From Emydura subglobosa (Eukaryota > Chordata > Testudines > Chelidae): DNA of 64,000 nt. The notes under the pieces were generated by a model, which worked only from the letters and a program-made list of their open reading frames with translations, was not told the DNA's origin and searched no databases. Made by a program: the position numbers and the translations under genes. This document shows, one piece after another, positions 11,966 through 21,822 of the stretch. Every line of letters begins with the position of its first letter. Position 1 is the stretch's first letter. The DNA is taken from assembly GCA_007922225.1 (NCBI GenBank), contig ML679941.1, positions 58,615,849-58,679,848 of the forward strand. The letters run 5' to 3'.

Positions 11966-12690
11966 CAACCTCTTCCCCCTCTCCCTCCCCCCAAAACGTT
12001 ACACCTGCACCCTAAGCTCTCAGAGCAAGGACTCCTCTCTTCTCTGTGCTGCTAACCTTGGCGCTACAGGGGTTTCCAGGTGCTACCATAGCAAAAAATA
12101 ATAATATGAAGATAGTAGACCCAGGATAAACCAGGGAGGCACCTGTATGAGTTATATCCACATCAGCTAAATCCATTTGAAACCTGGCCAGCCACACCAG
12201 CTCCGCTTCACCAGACCAGTAGGTCTGACAGACCCACACCAAATTAGGCTAATTGTAATTATGGTTGTTTATATGAATTTTGGGGTCATGGTATTTGATG
12301 GAAATCTTTAAATAAAATATATTGCTCTTCCTGCTTCCACTGTGTAATACACCATTTAAGCCACCATAGTAGTACCCTGTACCAAAACAGACCAAACTCA
12401 CCTGCATCAAACTATGCAAACCATATTCACAGGAAAACAACACAGTGACACTATTTATTTTATTATTTATTTTACTTAATATTTATGTGATGCTATAATT
12501 TTGTAAGGACTTTATGGAAATAAAAAATGTCCATGCCCTAAAGATTTTGCAGTCCAAATGAGGTTATTTAACAGTGGAAATTACAATAACAGAGAATGAC
12601 AGAGGAAGAAAAGAGAGGGATCGGTGTAACAACAATTAAGCAATCTGTTTTATGTATGAATTTTGAAAAAACAGATGAAACATGAGAATC
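11966..12690. other. Unassigned sequence
   Basis: No gene is seen. The stretch 12450-12610 (tatttattttattatttatt, then tccatgccctaaagattttg) resembles a worn dispersed repeat but cannot be named with confidence. Confidence 0.45.
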
Positions 12691-12957
12691 AGGTCATATC
12701 TACACTTTAAAATACAGGTCTACCTAGTTGCATGTGAAAAGTTCACACCTCTGATTGACATAGTTAAGCCCATCTAACACCCAGTGTAGTTGCCACGAGG
12801 GCAACAGCAGAATTTTTCTGTTGATCTAGCTACCCCCTCTTTGAGAGGTGGATTAACTACAGCAACGGAAAAACCCGTTCCTACTCTATGTTACTACAGT
12901 GGCATAGCTGCAATGCTGCCACTGTGCTGCCATAGTGCCTGTAGTATACACATGCCT
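12691..12957. mobile_element. Non-autonomous DNA transposon (family D1)
   Basis: About 267 bp with related, inverted ends: AGGTCATATCTACACT at the left, and AGGCATGTGTATACTA read inward from the right. The interior has the phrase gaggtggattaactacagcaac, which reappears inverted at 18617-18640. That shows both are copies of one family. There is no coding capacity. Confidence 0.6.
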
Positions 12958-13309
12958 TTAATAAAAACAAGCAATTTAATCAATATTTATTCTGCAACAT
13001 CAGCTATATTTTATTGTAAACATGTTCATTTTATTTAAATAGCTAAAATGCCAGCTGTACATAAACTACATACGAACTGGCTTATGTCACCTTGCTCTGG
13101 TGATTTTCTAACCTTCAAACACCCCAATTAATTTCTTCTTCATGAAACTTTCCATCCCAGAGCTGGTTCAAAGCATCTGTGAAGCTTGCAGAAGCAGATG
13201 ATCCACAAGTCACAGGATGTCCTCAGTGGCAGGGGGGAAATCCTTGTTTACATTAATTAGGTAGTGCTAGCAACCCTGCTACCAAATAAATATTTGGAAT
13301 GCAATCCTC
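12958..13309. other. Unassigned sequence
   Basis: Ordinary AT-rich sequence between two DNA elements; nothing identified. Confidence 0.45.
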
Positions 13310-13317
13310 AAGTGCAC

Positions 13318-13440
13318 TTAGGGTTGCCAATTTTGGTTGGATGTATTCTTGGAGGTGTCATTACATGACATAGTCTTTAATTAAAGATTAATCTTCAATT
13401 CTTGGAGACTCCAAGACAATCCTGGAGGGCTGGTAACCCT
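13318..13440. mobile_element. Short MITE with 8-bp direct repeats
   Basis: A 120-bp unit starts (tt)AGGGTTGCCA and ends TGGTAACCCT, so its ends form a near-perfect inverted repeat. It is flanked by AAGTGCAC at 13310-13317 and again at 13441-13448. An 8-bp target duplication is typical of hAT insertions. The internal phrase cctggagggctgg fits a repeated element. There is no coding sequence. Confidence 0.75.
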
Positions 13441-13448
13441 AAGTGCAC

Positions 13449-13805
13449 AGGAGCAGCACTGGCACACCTGGGAGGCAAAGGTGGCTGTAGGTCACCTTTC
13501 CACTCTCACTCCAACCCATGGCTAGCCAAGGGCAGGTCTATTAAAATAATTTAGAGCAGCCTCACGGATGCTGGGAAGAGACACTAGACCAGCCAAGAAC
13601 TCTAGTTTAAACCTCAGTGGCAAGCAGAATCTTCCACTGTCTGTTTAAAGCAGTTTTTGTGCAGTCAGGGAATTGCAAAGGTGCCTTAATATGGTTTGAA
13701 TCTGGCCCTCTTGTGGTCGCACAGTTTCAGTCCTAGGGTCTGAGCACCTCTTACAAAATGCTAGGCACCCTCAACAGCCATCAAAGCCCCTAGTGTTTAC
13801 AGGGC
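13449..13805. other. Unassigned sequence
   Basis: No gene or named repeat recognised. Confidence 0.45.
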
Positions 13806-14475
13806 TTAAAGCCTTGTCTGTACACAAAAACTACAATGATGTAACAAAGGGTATGCCTACACTGGATCTGGAAGGTATAACTTCCAGCTCAAGAAGACAT
13901 ACCCACTCTAGCTGTGATTGAGCTAATGCACTAAAAATAGAAGTGCACACATGGGAAAGGCTTGCCGCCTAGAGTACATGCCTAGGTCTCAGTTCTCCTG
14001 CTTGCAATGCCACAGGTATGCATCTGTTTTTAGCATGCTAGCTCAATCAGAGCTAGTCCAGGTATTGAGCTGGAAATTACACCTTGCAGATCCAGTGTAG
14101 ACATACCCTAAATCACTTTAGAAACGAACGTAGGCGTAGTCTATACACAGTTTTTGTCCCAGTATACCTATTTTGATTAGGGTTGTGATTTTTTTTTATT
14201 TTTTTATTTTTTTGCCAAAATAGTTGTACTGCCCTTCACTTTTAGGAATAAGCAATACTAGTATAAGAACCTTCATACCTATTTAACTTATACTGCTTTA
14301 ACTATGCCAGTATAGTAGTACAACTTTTGTTTAGCCCTTAGTGCTACCTCCTCATGCAGCCACCCTTAAATTAATTTAAGAGCGGATTATACTGATTTAA
14401 CTTAAATTGCTTCTTTTCCTCAATCTAAACCATTTAAGTTAAATTGGTGCAATTTTTAGATGTGTACAAGGCCTA
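13806..14475. mobile_element. DNA transposon interrupted by a second one
   Basis: The outer element has inverted ends, AAAGCCTTGTCTGTACAC at about 13808 and GTGTACAAGGCCTAA ending at 14475. It is split at 13848/14109 by a complete 260-bp inner element. The right part contains several gtttaa/ttaact-type palindromic stretches. No transposase is encoded. The outer element must be the older of the two. Confidence 0.65.
13849..14108. mobile_element. Nested 260-bp element, Harbinger-like ends
   Basis: The left end GGGTATGCCTACACTGGATC and the right end, read inward, GGGTATGTCTACACTGGATC differ at one base in 20. The interior is also partly palindromic: gctagctcaatcagagctag against ctagctgtgattgagct. 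The end sequence is close to that of 52236-52550, so both probably belong to one PIF/Harbinger-like group. Flanking bases are aaa at the left and taa at the right, so a 3-bp duplication is not proven here. Confidence 0.75.
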
Positions 14476-14714
14476 AGTTACCATCATTCATTAATTAGCC
14501 TAAGAGATGACCCGCCTGTGAACCAGCTATCACTAAAGAGGCTAAGAGATGAGCCACACTCTGAACCAATTGTGAAATAAAACAAAAAACCTCAAGGCCC
14601 ACCAGATGTCACAAACAGATGCATTTTCCTCAGTTCTCTTTCAAAATGCCATGAACTGCAGTGCTGCAGTACTATGTGTACCTCTATCCAATGAAAACAA
14701 TACATCCAGAGACA
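14476..14714. other. Unassigned sequence
   Basis: Short interval between a DNA transposon and a CR1; nothing identified. Confidence 0.4.
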
Positions 14715-15456
14715 ATGGACTCATAGACTTTAAGACCAGAAGAGACCACCATGATCATCTAGTCTGACCGCTTGCACATCGCAGGCCACAGAACCTCAAG
14801 ACTTCAAATTACAGTGAATCCACCATTTACTCTAGTTTAAACTTGCAAGTGACCCATGCCTTAAGCTGCAGAGAAAGGCAAAAAACTCCCTGGGTCTCTG
14901 CCAATTTGACCCAGGGGAAAATTCCTTCTCACCCCAGATATGGTGGTCTGTTGGACCCTGAGTATTTCGTCAAGACCCACCAGCCGGACACCCGGGAAAG
15001 AATTCCCTGTAGTAACTCAAAACCTTCCCCATTTAATGTCCCATCACCAGCCGCTGGAGATATTTGCTACTATCACCAGCCACTGGAGATATTTGCTACT
15101 AGCAGCTGCAGATTGGCTACATGCCATTGTAGGCAGTCTCATCATATCATCCCCTCCATAAACTTATCAGGTTCAGTCTTGAAGCCAGTTAGGTTTTTTG
15201 CCCCCACTGCTTCCTTTGGAAGACTGTTCCAGAGCTTCATTCTGTTGGTTAAAAGCCCTTGTCTAGTTTCAAGCCTAAACTTATTGATATCCATTTGTTC
15301 TTGTGTCAACACTGGTGCTTACCTTAAATAACCTCTCTTCTCCTTGGTATTTATCCCTCTGATGTATTTATAGAGAGAATCATATCTCCCCTTATACTTC
15401 TTTTGATTAGACTAAACAAGCCAAGCTCTTTGAGTCTCCTCTTCTAAGGCAGGTTT
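14715..15456 (-). mobile_element. CR1 LINE, 3' end, minus strand
   Basis: The left edge is the CR1 3' tail in reverse (gactcatagactttaagacc, then gatcatctagtctgacc). It is followed by a long 3' UTR and then the ORF2 C-terminal part at 15180-15456. The ggtcccttctggc-type tail matches the plus-strand tail at 46598-46708, so both are of one subfamily. Inside the UTR a 29-bp unit is duplicated in tandem (15043-15071 and 15072-15100). ORF2 is represented only by its last portion and is not open. Confidence 0.85.
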
Positions 15457-16142
15457 TCAAAAAACAAAACAAAAAAAATCAACCACATTCTTGTGGCAAA
15501 AGGTATGCATTTTAACATTTATTGAATCATTACAGTAAGTTACAAGGATAACCAAGTGAATAAATACATTTATAGCAGTTACTGTGTCTCCTGCTTATTA
15601 TTTATTTTCAGATGGACTGTCATTTTTAGATGGACTGTCATGATGAAAGACCACTAACTCAGAAAGCAAATTATAGTGTATACACAATTTTGCAGATAGC
15701 ATAACAGAAGCACTATTGAACTATCACATGGCATAGCTAGCAAAGTATGCAAATCCCTGTGTAGATCTGAATGAAGTTTCCCCCTAACTTTCTGTTTTGC
15801 ATTTGCTTCTGCTGTTGTGAAAAGAAGCATATTTTCAGGCAGTGGAAACAGCAAAGTAAAGAAATCTACTGTATTGAACTTCTGAAATATAGTAATAGAA
15901 GACAAAAGAAAACAACATGGTATGGATGAAATGAAATGAAATGATGTAAGGTGATTATACACCTGTTGACATAATAGACTTTCACCATCTTTCATATTTT
16001 GATATTTTTAACTCTCCAGGGATAAATTGTGATTCTTGTCTTACATTACAAGGATTGCTCATAAAGATAGAAAGCAGAAGCTAAAAAGTAATAAAATAGA
16101 AATTGGCATTAGACATAGACCTGAGTAAATTTCTTTCTGTCA
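15457..16142. other. Unassigned AT-rich sequence
   Basis: Contains an A-rich tract at about 15457-15480 next to the CR1 truncation point. A 113-codon minus frame at 15654-15995 has no recognisable features and is probably chance. Confidence 0.45.
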
Positions 16143-16150
16143 TTGTAGAT

Positions 16151-17437
16151 CAGGAATTCCCGAACTATTTTCTCCTGAGTCCCACCTGTGCCGCCACAAT
16201 AGGTACTGCAGCTCACTATTACATACATATAAACTATAACTCTGTAAATAAACAATGCATATGTTTGCTTTTTGGTTTAAAATAAACAATAGTGATAAGA
16301 GAAATCCCTAGCAATATGCACTCAAAGAAATACTTCAGGATCTTTGAAACAAAACAGTTTCAGTAAAACTACACTTTCGAAACACGTTGAGAGCAAAATG
16401 TGGTGTTCAAACAGGGAAAACACATATTTATATAAAACTGAACTAGAAGCAACACAACAACATTAACAAAATTGTTAAAAAACCAAATTGTGTTATTTGA
16501 CTTTGAAACAAAATAGTTGTCCAATTTTGAGCACTGTATTGTGTTTACAATTGTTTTTTTAATGTAAAATCTGAATTTCTGTGCTGTGTAAGTGAAGATC
16601 CAACCCTCTTCTCTACTAATTAGAAAAGAAGCCAATATTGTAAATAAAAATATAAAATAACTTACAGACCAGTCGTCTTCTTAATGGGATAGATGTGCCT
16701 GCTTCTCCTTGCACGATTTTTCCAGCTGGGGACATATGTTAGTGAGGCTCAGCCTGATCTCACCTTTAATTTTCAGCCTTTCAGCTAGCTCAGGGTGCAG
16801 GCAGGGGGTAGGTAGGAATTTTTTGCAGAGAGCAGGTGGCTCGGGGGGGCAAATGGGTGTAGCTCAGGGTGCAGGGAGGGGCTGTGTCCGAGGGGGTGCT
16901 GCTGCTGCTGGGCCCAGCCGTGCACTCAGTCACTACTCGGCACAGTGGGGACAACTCCACTTGTGACTGTGTGCAGGCCGGGCCAGGTTGGGCCATGCCG
17001 TCCCAAACGGTCACTGTGGCCACCGGCACCCAGTGGTTCATGGGCACTGAGGACTACACCTGCCTGAGCCTCGAGGGTGCAGCAGCTGTTAACCAGTCCA
17101 CGTAAGGACACTGATCAGGATGCGCAGAGCACCTGGCATGGCCGCTCATTCCCCTGAACATACCTCCACACTGTCTAAGGGGCTCAGGAGGGGTTGAGGG
17201 GGAGCAGCGATGGCAGGCGCTCTGTGCATCCAGGTCAGTTTCCCCACATGGGCTGTATTGTGAGGCGTCAGCAGCTGCTCTCATGTCCCCTGGAGCTGCT
17301 CTCCTGCCCACCCGGTAGCCAGTCCACATGGGGAAACTGACCTGGCTGCACCAAGCATCTTGTGTCGCTCGCCCCCCCGAAACGCCACCCAGGATGGCAG
17401 ACCACCAGGATCATGGCCTATAGTTTGGGAACCTTTG
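16151..17437. mobile_element. hAT-like DNA element, non-autonomous
   Basis: The ends are inverted: CAGGAATTCCCGAACTA at the left against CAAAGGTTCCCAAACTA read inward from the right. Flanks TTGTAGAT (16143-16150) and CTGTAGAT (17438-17445) agree at 7 of 8 bases, which suits a hAT target duplication. The interior changes from AT-rich to a GC-rich block (about 16780-17400) with no transposase. One caution: the right flank also forms part of a 14-bp direct repeat around the neighbouring Penelope-like element, so the duplication could be coincidental. Confidence 0.55.
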
Positions 17438-17445
17438 CTGTAGAT

Positions 17446-18623
17446 AAGTTCCAGAGGGGTAGCTGTGTTAGTCTGTATACAGCAAAAACAACGAGAGTTC
17501 TGTAACACTTTAAAGACTAACAAATTTAATTTTAGGAGACATAAGCTTTCGTGGGCTTCAGCTCACTTCCTCAGATGCAGTTGGTAGAAATAATACACCA
17601 AATACTGGCAACATATATAGGAGGCAACATATACATATCCAAAGGCATAGACAACAATGGGGTAGGTGGATGAAAGCCGGGTACCTGAAGTCTAATGACA
17701 ACCATTGTGTAGGAGGTGAGAATGGGTGATCAGAGCAAATTACTTCTTGTAATGAGATAGCCATTCCAAATCCCTGTTTAAACCCAGTTTGAATGTGTCA
17801 AGTTTGCAGATAATTTGTAACTCAGCAGTTTCTCTTTGACGTCTGTTTTTGAAGTTTTTTTGTAGAAGTATAGCAACTTTCATGTCAGAGACAGAGTGTC
17901 CTGGGAGATTGAAGTGTTCTCCGACTTGTTTATGGATGTTATTACTTTTTATGTCTGATTTGTGTCCATTTATCCTTTTGCGAAGTGATAGTCCAGTTTG
18001 GCCAATGTACATGGCAGAGGGGCATTGCTGGCACATGATGGCATATATAACATTAGTGGATGTGCAGGTGAATGAGCCCCTTATGGTGTGATTGATGTGG
18101 TTAGGACCAGTGATGCTGTCACTAGAGTCGATGTGTGGGCAGAGCTGGCAACGGGGTTTGTTGCAGGGATAGGTTCCTGGACTGGACTTCTTGTAGGGTG
18201 TATGGTTGCTGGTGAGTATTTGCTTCATGTTGGGGGGCTGTCTGTAAGCCAGGATGGGTCTGTCGCCCCTGCCTGAGTGAGAGACGAATCATCTGCTAGG
18301 ATAGGTTGTAGATCTTTAATGATGTGTTGGAGAGATTTAACTGGGGACTGTAGGTGATGACCAGTGGTGTTCTGTTGTTTTCTTTGTTGGGTCTGTCCTG
18401 TAGTAGGTGACTTCTGGGTACCCGTCTGGCTCTGTCAATTTGTTTCTTCACTTCTCCAGGTGGGTATTGTAGTTTTAAGAATGTTTCATAGAGATCCTGT
18501 AGGTGTTTGTCTCTGTCTGAGGGATCGGAGCAAATCCGGTTGTATCTTAAGGCTTGGCTGTAGACAATGGATCGTATTTGTTAGTCTTTAAAGTGCTACA
18601 GAACTCTCGTTGTTTTTGCTGTA
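17446..18623 (-). mobile_element. Penelope-like retroelement, 5'-truncated
   Basis: This element keeps the C-terminal part of the Penelope-type polyprotein (linker and GIY-YIG endonuclease) but no RT. It is bounded by a 48-bp inverted repeat, 17478-17525 against 18576-18623, with a single mismatch, as expected of Penelope terminal structures. The sequence tttgctgtagataa occurs on both sides (17434-17447 and 18615-18628), a likely target duplication that partly overlaps the element end. The insertion lies in a family D1 DNA transposon, whose remainder is 18624-18777. Family members near 18891 and 61551 carry the same terminal sequence. Confidence 0.85.
17740..18228 (-). pseudogene. GIY-YIG endonuclease domain of Penelope-like element
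   Basis: The open frame of 162 codons is the C-terminal end of a Penelope-type protein. It has a Cys/His cluster (C22, C27, C30, H32) typical of these proteins. The GIY-YIG core follows: VIY at 60-62 and YIG at 74-76, with Arg 83 and 85, His 89, and a candidate metal-binding Glu near 136. In the family this nuclease nicks the target for reverse transcription. The listed Met is not the true start: the same frame is open upstream for about 20 codons (readable as RPILAYRQPPN), then hits TGA. Further upstream the coding sense continues in two other frames to about 18555, so at least two frameshifts have inactivated it. Confidence 0.88.
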
Positions 18624-18777
18624 GATAATCCACCTCTCCTAATAATTCTTCCATTGACCTAGCTGCACCTATCATGGGAATTAGTTTGACCTAACTACGT
18701 TGCACCAGGCATGAAAATTTTCACAGCCCTGAACAACGTAGCTAGATAGACCTGTTTTAGGTGTAGACCAGGCCTTA
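18624..18777. mobile_element. Family D1 DNA transposon, end fragment
   Basis: The stretch tccacctctcc leads to an end reading gtgtagaccaggcctta. Read inverted, it follows the left half of 12691-12957 (ctacac, acaggtctacctagt-like, taggtcaa-like). The other half is missing or displaced across the Penelope-like insertion. Confidence 0.6.
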
Positions 18778-18890
18778 CTCACTCACTTACCAATGTGTAG
18801 TTTACACACATACACACTCCTGAAAAATTACCTCTTAATTGACTGATTGAGTCTCTAAAGAGTCTATGTGGGGGGAAAAAACAACGAGAT

Positions 18891-19019
18891 GCATCTGACG
18901 AAGTGGGCTGCAGCTCACAAAAGCTTATGCCCGCAGAAATTTGTTAGTCTTTAAGGTGCTACAGGACTCTCGTTGTTTTTGCTGTATACAGACTAATATG
19001 GCTACCCCTCTGGAACTTT
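18891..19019 (-). mobile_element. Penelope-like terminal fragment
   Basis: About 129 bp, starting gcatctgacgaagtgggctg and ending ggctacccctctggaactt. It is the inverted counterpart of the left terminus at 17446-17575. It is bracketed by ctatgtgggggga (about 18863) and ctatggggggga (about 19023), a plausible 12-13 bp target duplication. There is no coding sequence. Confidence 0.8.
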
Positions 19020-19861
19020 TCACTATGGGGGGGAGGGGGATTCTGAGATGTCAGAAGGGAGGACAACAGCAATACAAGCAATTAAGCAGGATGACGTAAG
19101 AATAAGCAAGTTAAAGCGACCAACTCCTACTTTAACTTATACCTCTTAGGATTTCTAGCTCTTCAGCATCATCTTCTCTTCTCTTACACTCAGACATTGC
19201 CAGAGAAATCAAAAATGTGCTCAGGGATTCTAACTTACATCCGAATTTTGTTCAAGTGCAAAGGCTGCAGTTGTGCCCCTCCCTTTCACAGTGGTGCACT
19301 TATGGAAAGGTACTTTTACCCTTCCCATTTTGCAGACCCAGGCAAAAGCAAGGCACAATCCCTCTTTTCCAGGTGATGCCCTACTATGTTTTGAAAAGAA
19401 ACTCCTCTAACTGAGTGTGCTTACCGCACAGAAGAAGACAAGAACACATGGAATGGATTTAACCAGGCCGCAACTTTGTCTGTCAAATTACATCCAATGT
19501 TCCTATTGGGGACTGCCCAGTGCAGTCACTCTCACCCCATTGATGCTTTGCCAGTTCTTGAAGGCTTCTACTGCAGGGGGAACCAGTCATCACACTATGA
19601 GGGTCTCTGGGCACCTCCACTCAACCACTAGCATCCCTCCCATTTTTGGGAATTGGGACTAGAGGGGACCTTGCCCTCCAGCCAGCATCACCATCAGGTA
19701 CATTGGTGGGGCGGTCCCCCTCAGGAAGTGTCCTGGCCTCTGGTTCACATTGGCCCTCAAGGGTTAGACACAATGACCCCATCCCATAAGGAGATGCCCT
19801 CGGAATACCCACTATGTTAGCTTTCTGGATCTGGAGTCTAAATCAGCAAATATGATAGGCA
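19020..19861. other. Unassigned sequence
   Basis: No gene was found. Composition rises in GC from about 19550. Several 60-80 codon frames show no recognisable domain. Confidence 0.45.
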
Positions 19862-19940
19862 TCCAGCTTGGCTTAACAAAGAAGTCTTTGGTGAACTTAA
19901 ACACAAAAAAGAAGCTTACAAGAAGTGGAAGGTTGGTCAG

Positions 19941-20399
19941 ATGACTAGGGAGGATTATAAAAATACTGCTCGAACATGCAGGAATGAAATCCGGAAGGCC
20001 AAAGCACAATTAGAGTTGCAGCTAGCAAGGACCATGAAGGGGAACAAGAAGGGTTTCTACAGGTATGTTACTAACAAGAGGAAGATTAGGGAGAGCGTGG
20101 GCCCCTTACAGAATGGGGGAGGCAACCTAGTGACACAGGATGTGGAGAAAGCTGAGGTACTCAATGCCTTTTTTGCCTCTGTCTTCACAGACAAGGTCAG
20201 CTCCCAGACTACTGCACTGGGCGGCACAGAATGGGAAGGAGGTGAACATCCTGCAGCGCTGAAGGAACAGATCCAAGAATATTTAGAAAGATTGGACATG
20301 CACAAGTCCATGGGGCCAAATGCAATGCACCCAAGGGTGCTGAGGGAGTTGGCTGATGTGATTTCAGAACCATTGGCTATTATCTTTGAAAGCTTGTGA
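19941..20399 (+). pseudogene. CR1 ORF2, segment before the RT palm
   Basis: 152 codons of the linker between endonuclease and RT. The KAKAQLELQLA-type stretch is followed by NKKGFYRYV, then the FFASVFTDKV region and the LDMHKSMGPNAMHPRVL motif (RT motif 1 region). It ends at a TGA at 20397-20399, where coding sense jumps into the next frame at 20396 ([14 protein letters not shown]). This points to a small indel at about 20390-20400. Confidence 0.9.
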
Positions 20400-20986
20400 C
20401 AACTGGGGGAGGTCCTGATGACTGGAAAAAAGCAAATATAGTGCCCATCTTCAAGAAAGGGAGGAAAGAGGATCCAGGGAACTACAGACCGGTCAGCCTC
20501 ACCTCAATCCCTGGAAAAATCATGGAGCAGGTCCTTAAGGAATCCATTTTAAGGCACTTGGAAGAGAGGAAAGTGATCAGGAACAGTCCACATGGATTCA
20601 CCAAGGGCAAGTCATGCGTGACCAACCTGATTGCTTTCTATGAAGAGGTGACTGTTTCTGTGGATGTGGGGAAAGCGATGGACGTGATATACCTTGACTT
20701 TAGCAATGCTTTTGATACGGTCTCTCACAGTATTCTTATCAGCAAGTTAAAGAAGTATGGGTTGGATGAATGGACTATAAAATGGATAGAGAACTGGCTA
20801 GAGCATAGGGCTCAACGAGTAGTGATCAATGGCTCCATGTCTAGCTGGCAGCCGGTCACAAGCGGAGTGCCCCAGGGGCTGGTTTTGTTCAACATCTTCA
20901 TTAGTGATCTGGAGGATGGGGTAGATTGCACCCTCAGCAAGTTTGCAGATGACACTAAGCTGGGGGGAGTGGTAGATACCCTATAA
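20396..20986 (+). pseudogene. CR1 RT palm with intact FADD motif
   Basis: The 196-codon frame carries RT motifs in order: [58 protein letters not shown], and the catalytic FADDTKLGG near the end. Downstream of SGVPQG about five residues expected from other CR1 copies (the S-V-L-G-P stretch) are missing, leaving [12 protein letters not shown]: an in-frame deletion. The frame ends at TAA (20984-20986), where related copies continue. The metal-binding aspartates are kept, but the protein is broken on both sides. Confidence 0.92.
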
Positions 20987-21046
20987 GGAAGGAATAGGAT
21001 ACAGAAGGACCTAAACAAACTGGAGGATTGGGCCAAAATAAATCTG

Positions 21047-21746
21047 ATGAGGTTCAACAAGGACAAGTGCAGAGTCCTGCACCTAGGATGGAAGAATCCC
21101 ATGCATAGCTACAGACTGGGGACCGACGAGCTAGGCAGCAGTTCTGCAGAAAAGGACCTGGGGGTAACAGTGGATAAGAAGCTGGATATGAGTCGGCAGT
21201 GTGCCCTGGTTGCCAAGAAGGCTAATAGCATATTGGGCTGCATTAGTAGGAGCATTGCCAGCAGACAGCGGGAAGTGATTATTCCCCTCTATTCGGCATT
21301 GGTGAGGCTGCATTTGGAGTATTGTGTCCAGTTTTGGGCCCCCCACTGCAAAAAAGGATGTGGAGAAGTTGGAGAGAGTCCAGTGGAGGGCAACAAAAAT
21401 GATTAGGGGGCTGGAGCACAAGACGTATGAGGAGAGGCTGAGGGAACTAGGCTTGTTTAGTCTGCAGAAGAGAAGAATGAGGGGGGATTTGATAGCGGCC
21501 TTTAACTACCTGAAAGGGGGTTCCAGGGAGGATGGAGCTAGGCTGTTCTCAGTGGTGGCAGATGACAGAACATGGAGCAATGGTCTCAAGTTGCAGTGGG
21601 GGTGGTCTAGGTTGGACATTAAGAAAATGTTTTTCACTAGGAGGGTGGTGAAGCACTGGAATGGGTTACCTAGGGAGGTGGTGGAATCTCCATCTTTAGA
21701 GGTTTTTATGCTGCGGCTTGACAAAACCCTCGCTGGGATTATTTAG
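21047..21746 (+). pseudogene. CR1 ORF2 C-terminal region, frameshifted
   Basis: This is the C-terminal third of ORF2. It starts MRFNKDKCRVLHLG, then STAEKDLGVTVDKKL-like and LGCISRSIASR, in one frame to about 21345. It switches to the frame ending at 21746 ([48 protein letters not shown]). The switch lies in a run of A near 21351-21357, so one inserted A is the likely cause. The stop at 21744-21746 is followed by the CR1 3' UTR. Confidence 0.9.
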
Positions 21747-21822
21747 CTGAGGTTAGTCCTGCTCTGAGCAGGGGGTTGGACTAGATGACCTCCTGAGGTC
21801 CCTTCCAACTCTATGATTCTAA

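Larger units (their letters stand above)
19862..21822 (+). mobile_element. CR1 LINE with RT, 5'-truncated, plus strand
   Basis: Nearly 2 kb of ORF2 from just after the endonuclease domain, through the RT, to the 3' tail (gacctcctgaggtcccttcc, then tatgattct). It starts at ccagcttggcttaacaaaga, the same point as the copy at 44272, and the two align throughout. The 3' tail is of the classical CR1 type. Reading frames at 19941-20399, 20396-20986, 21047-21406 and 21324-21746 together cover the protein, so only a few lesions separate it from an open ORF2. It is among the younger CR1 copies here. Confidence 0.95.

Noticed and set aside
16709..17329. Overlapping 60-90 codon frames on both strands
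   Set aside because: They lie in the GC-rich interior of the hAT-like element and show no transposase motif.
20057..21724. Minus-strand frames opposite the CR1
   Set aside because: Shadows of the plus-strand ORF2, whose RT motifs are clear.
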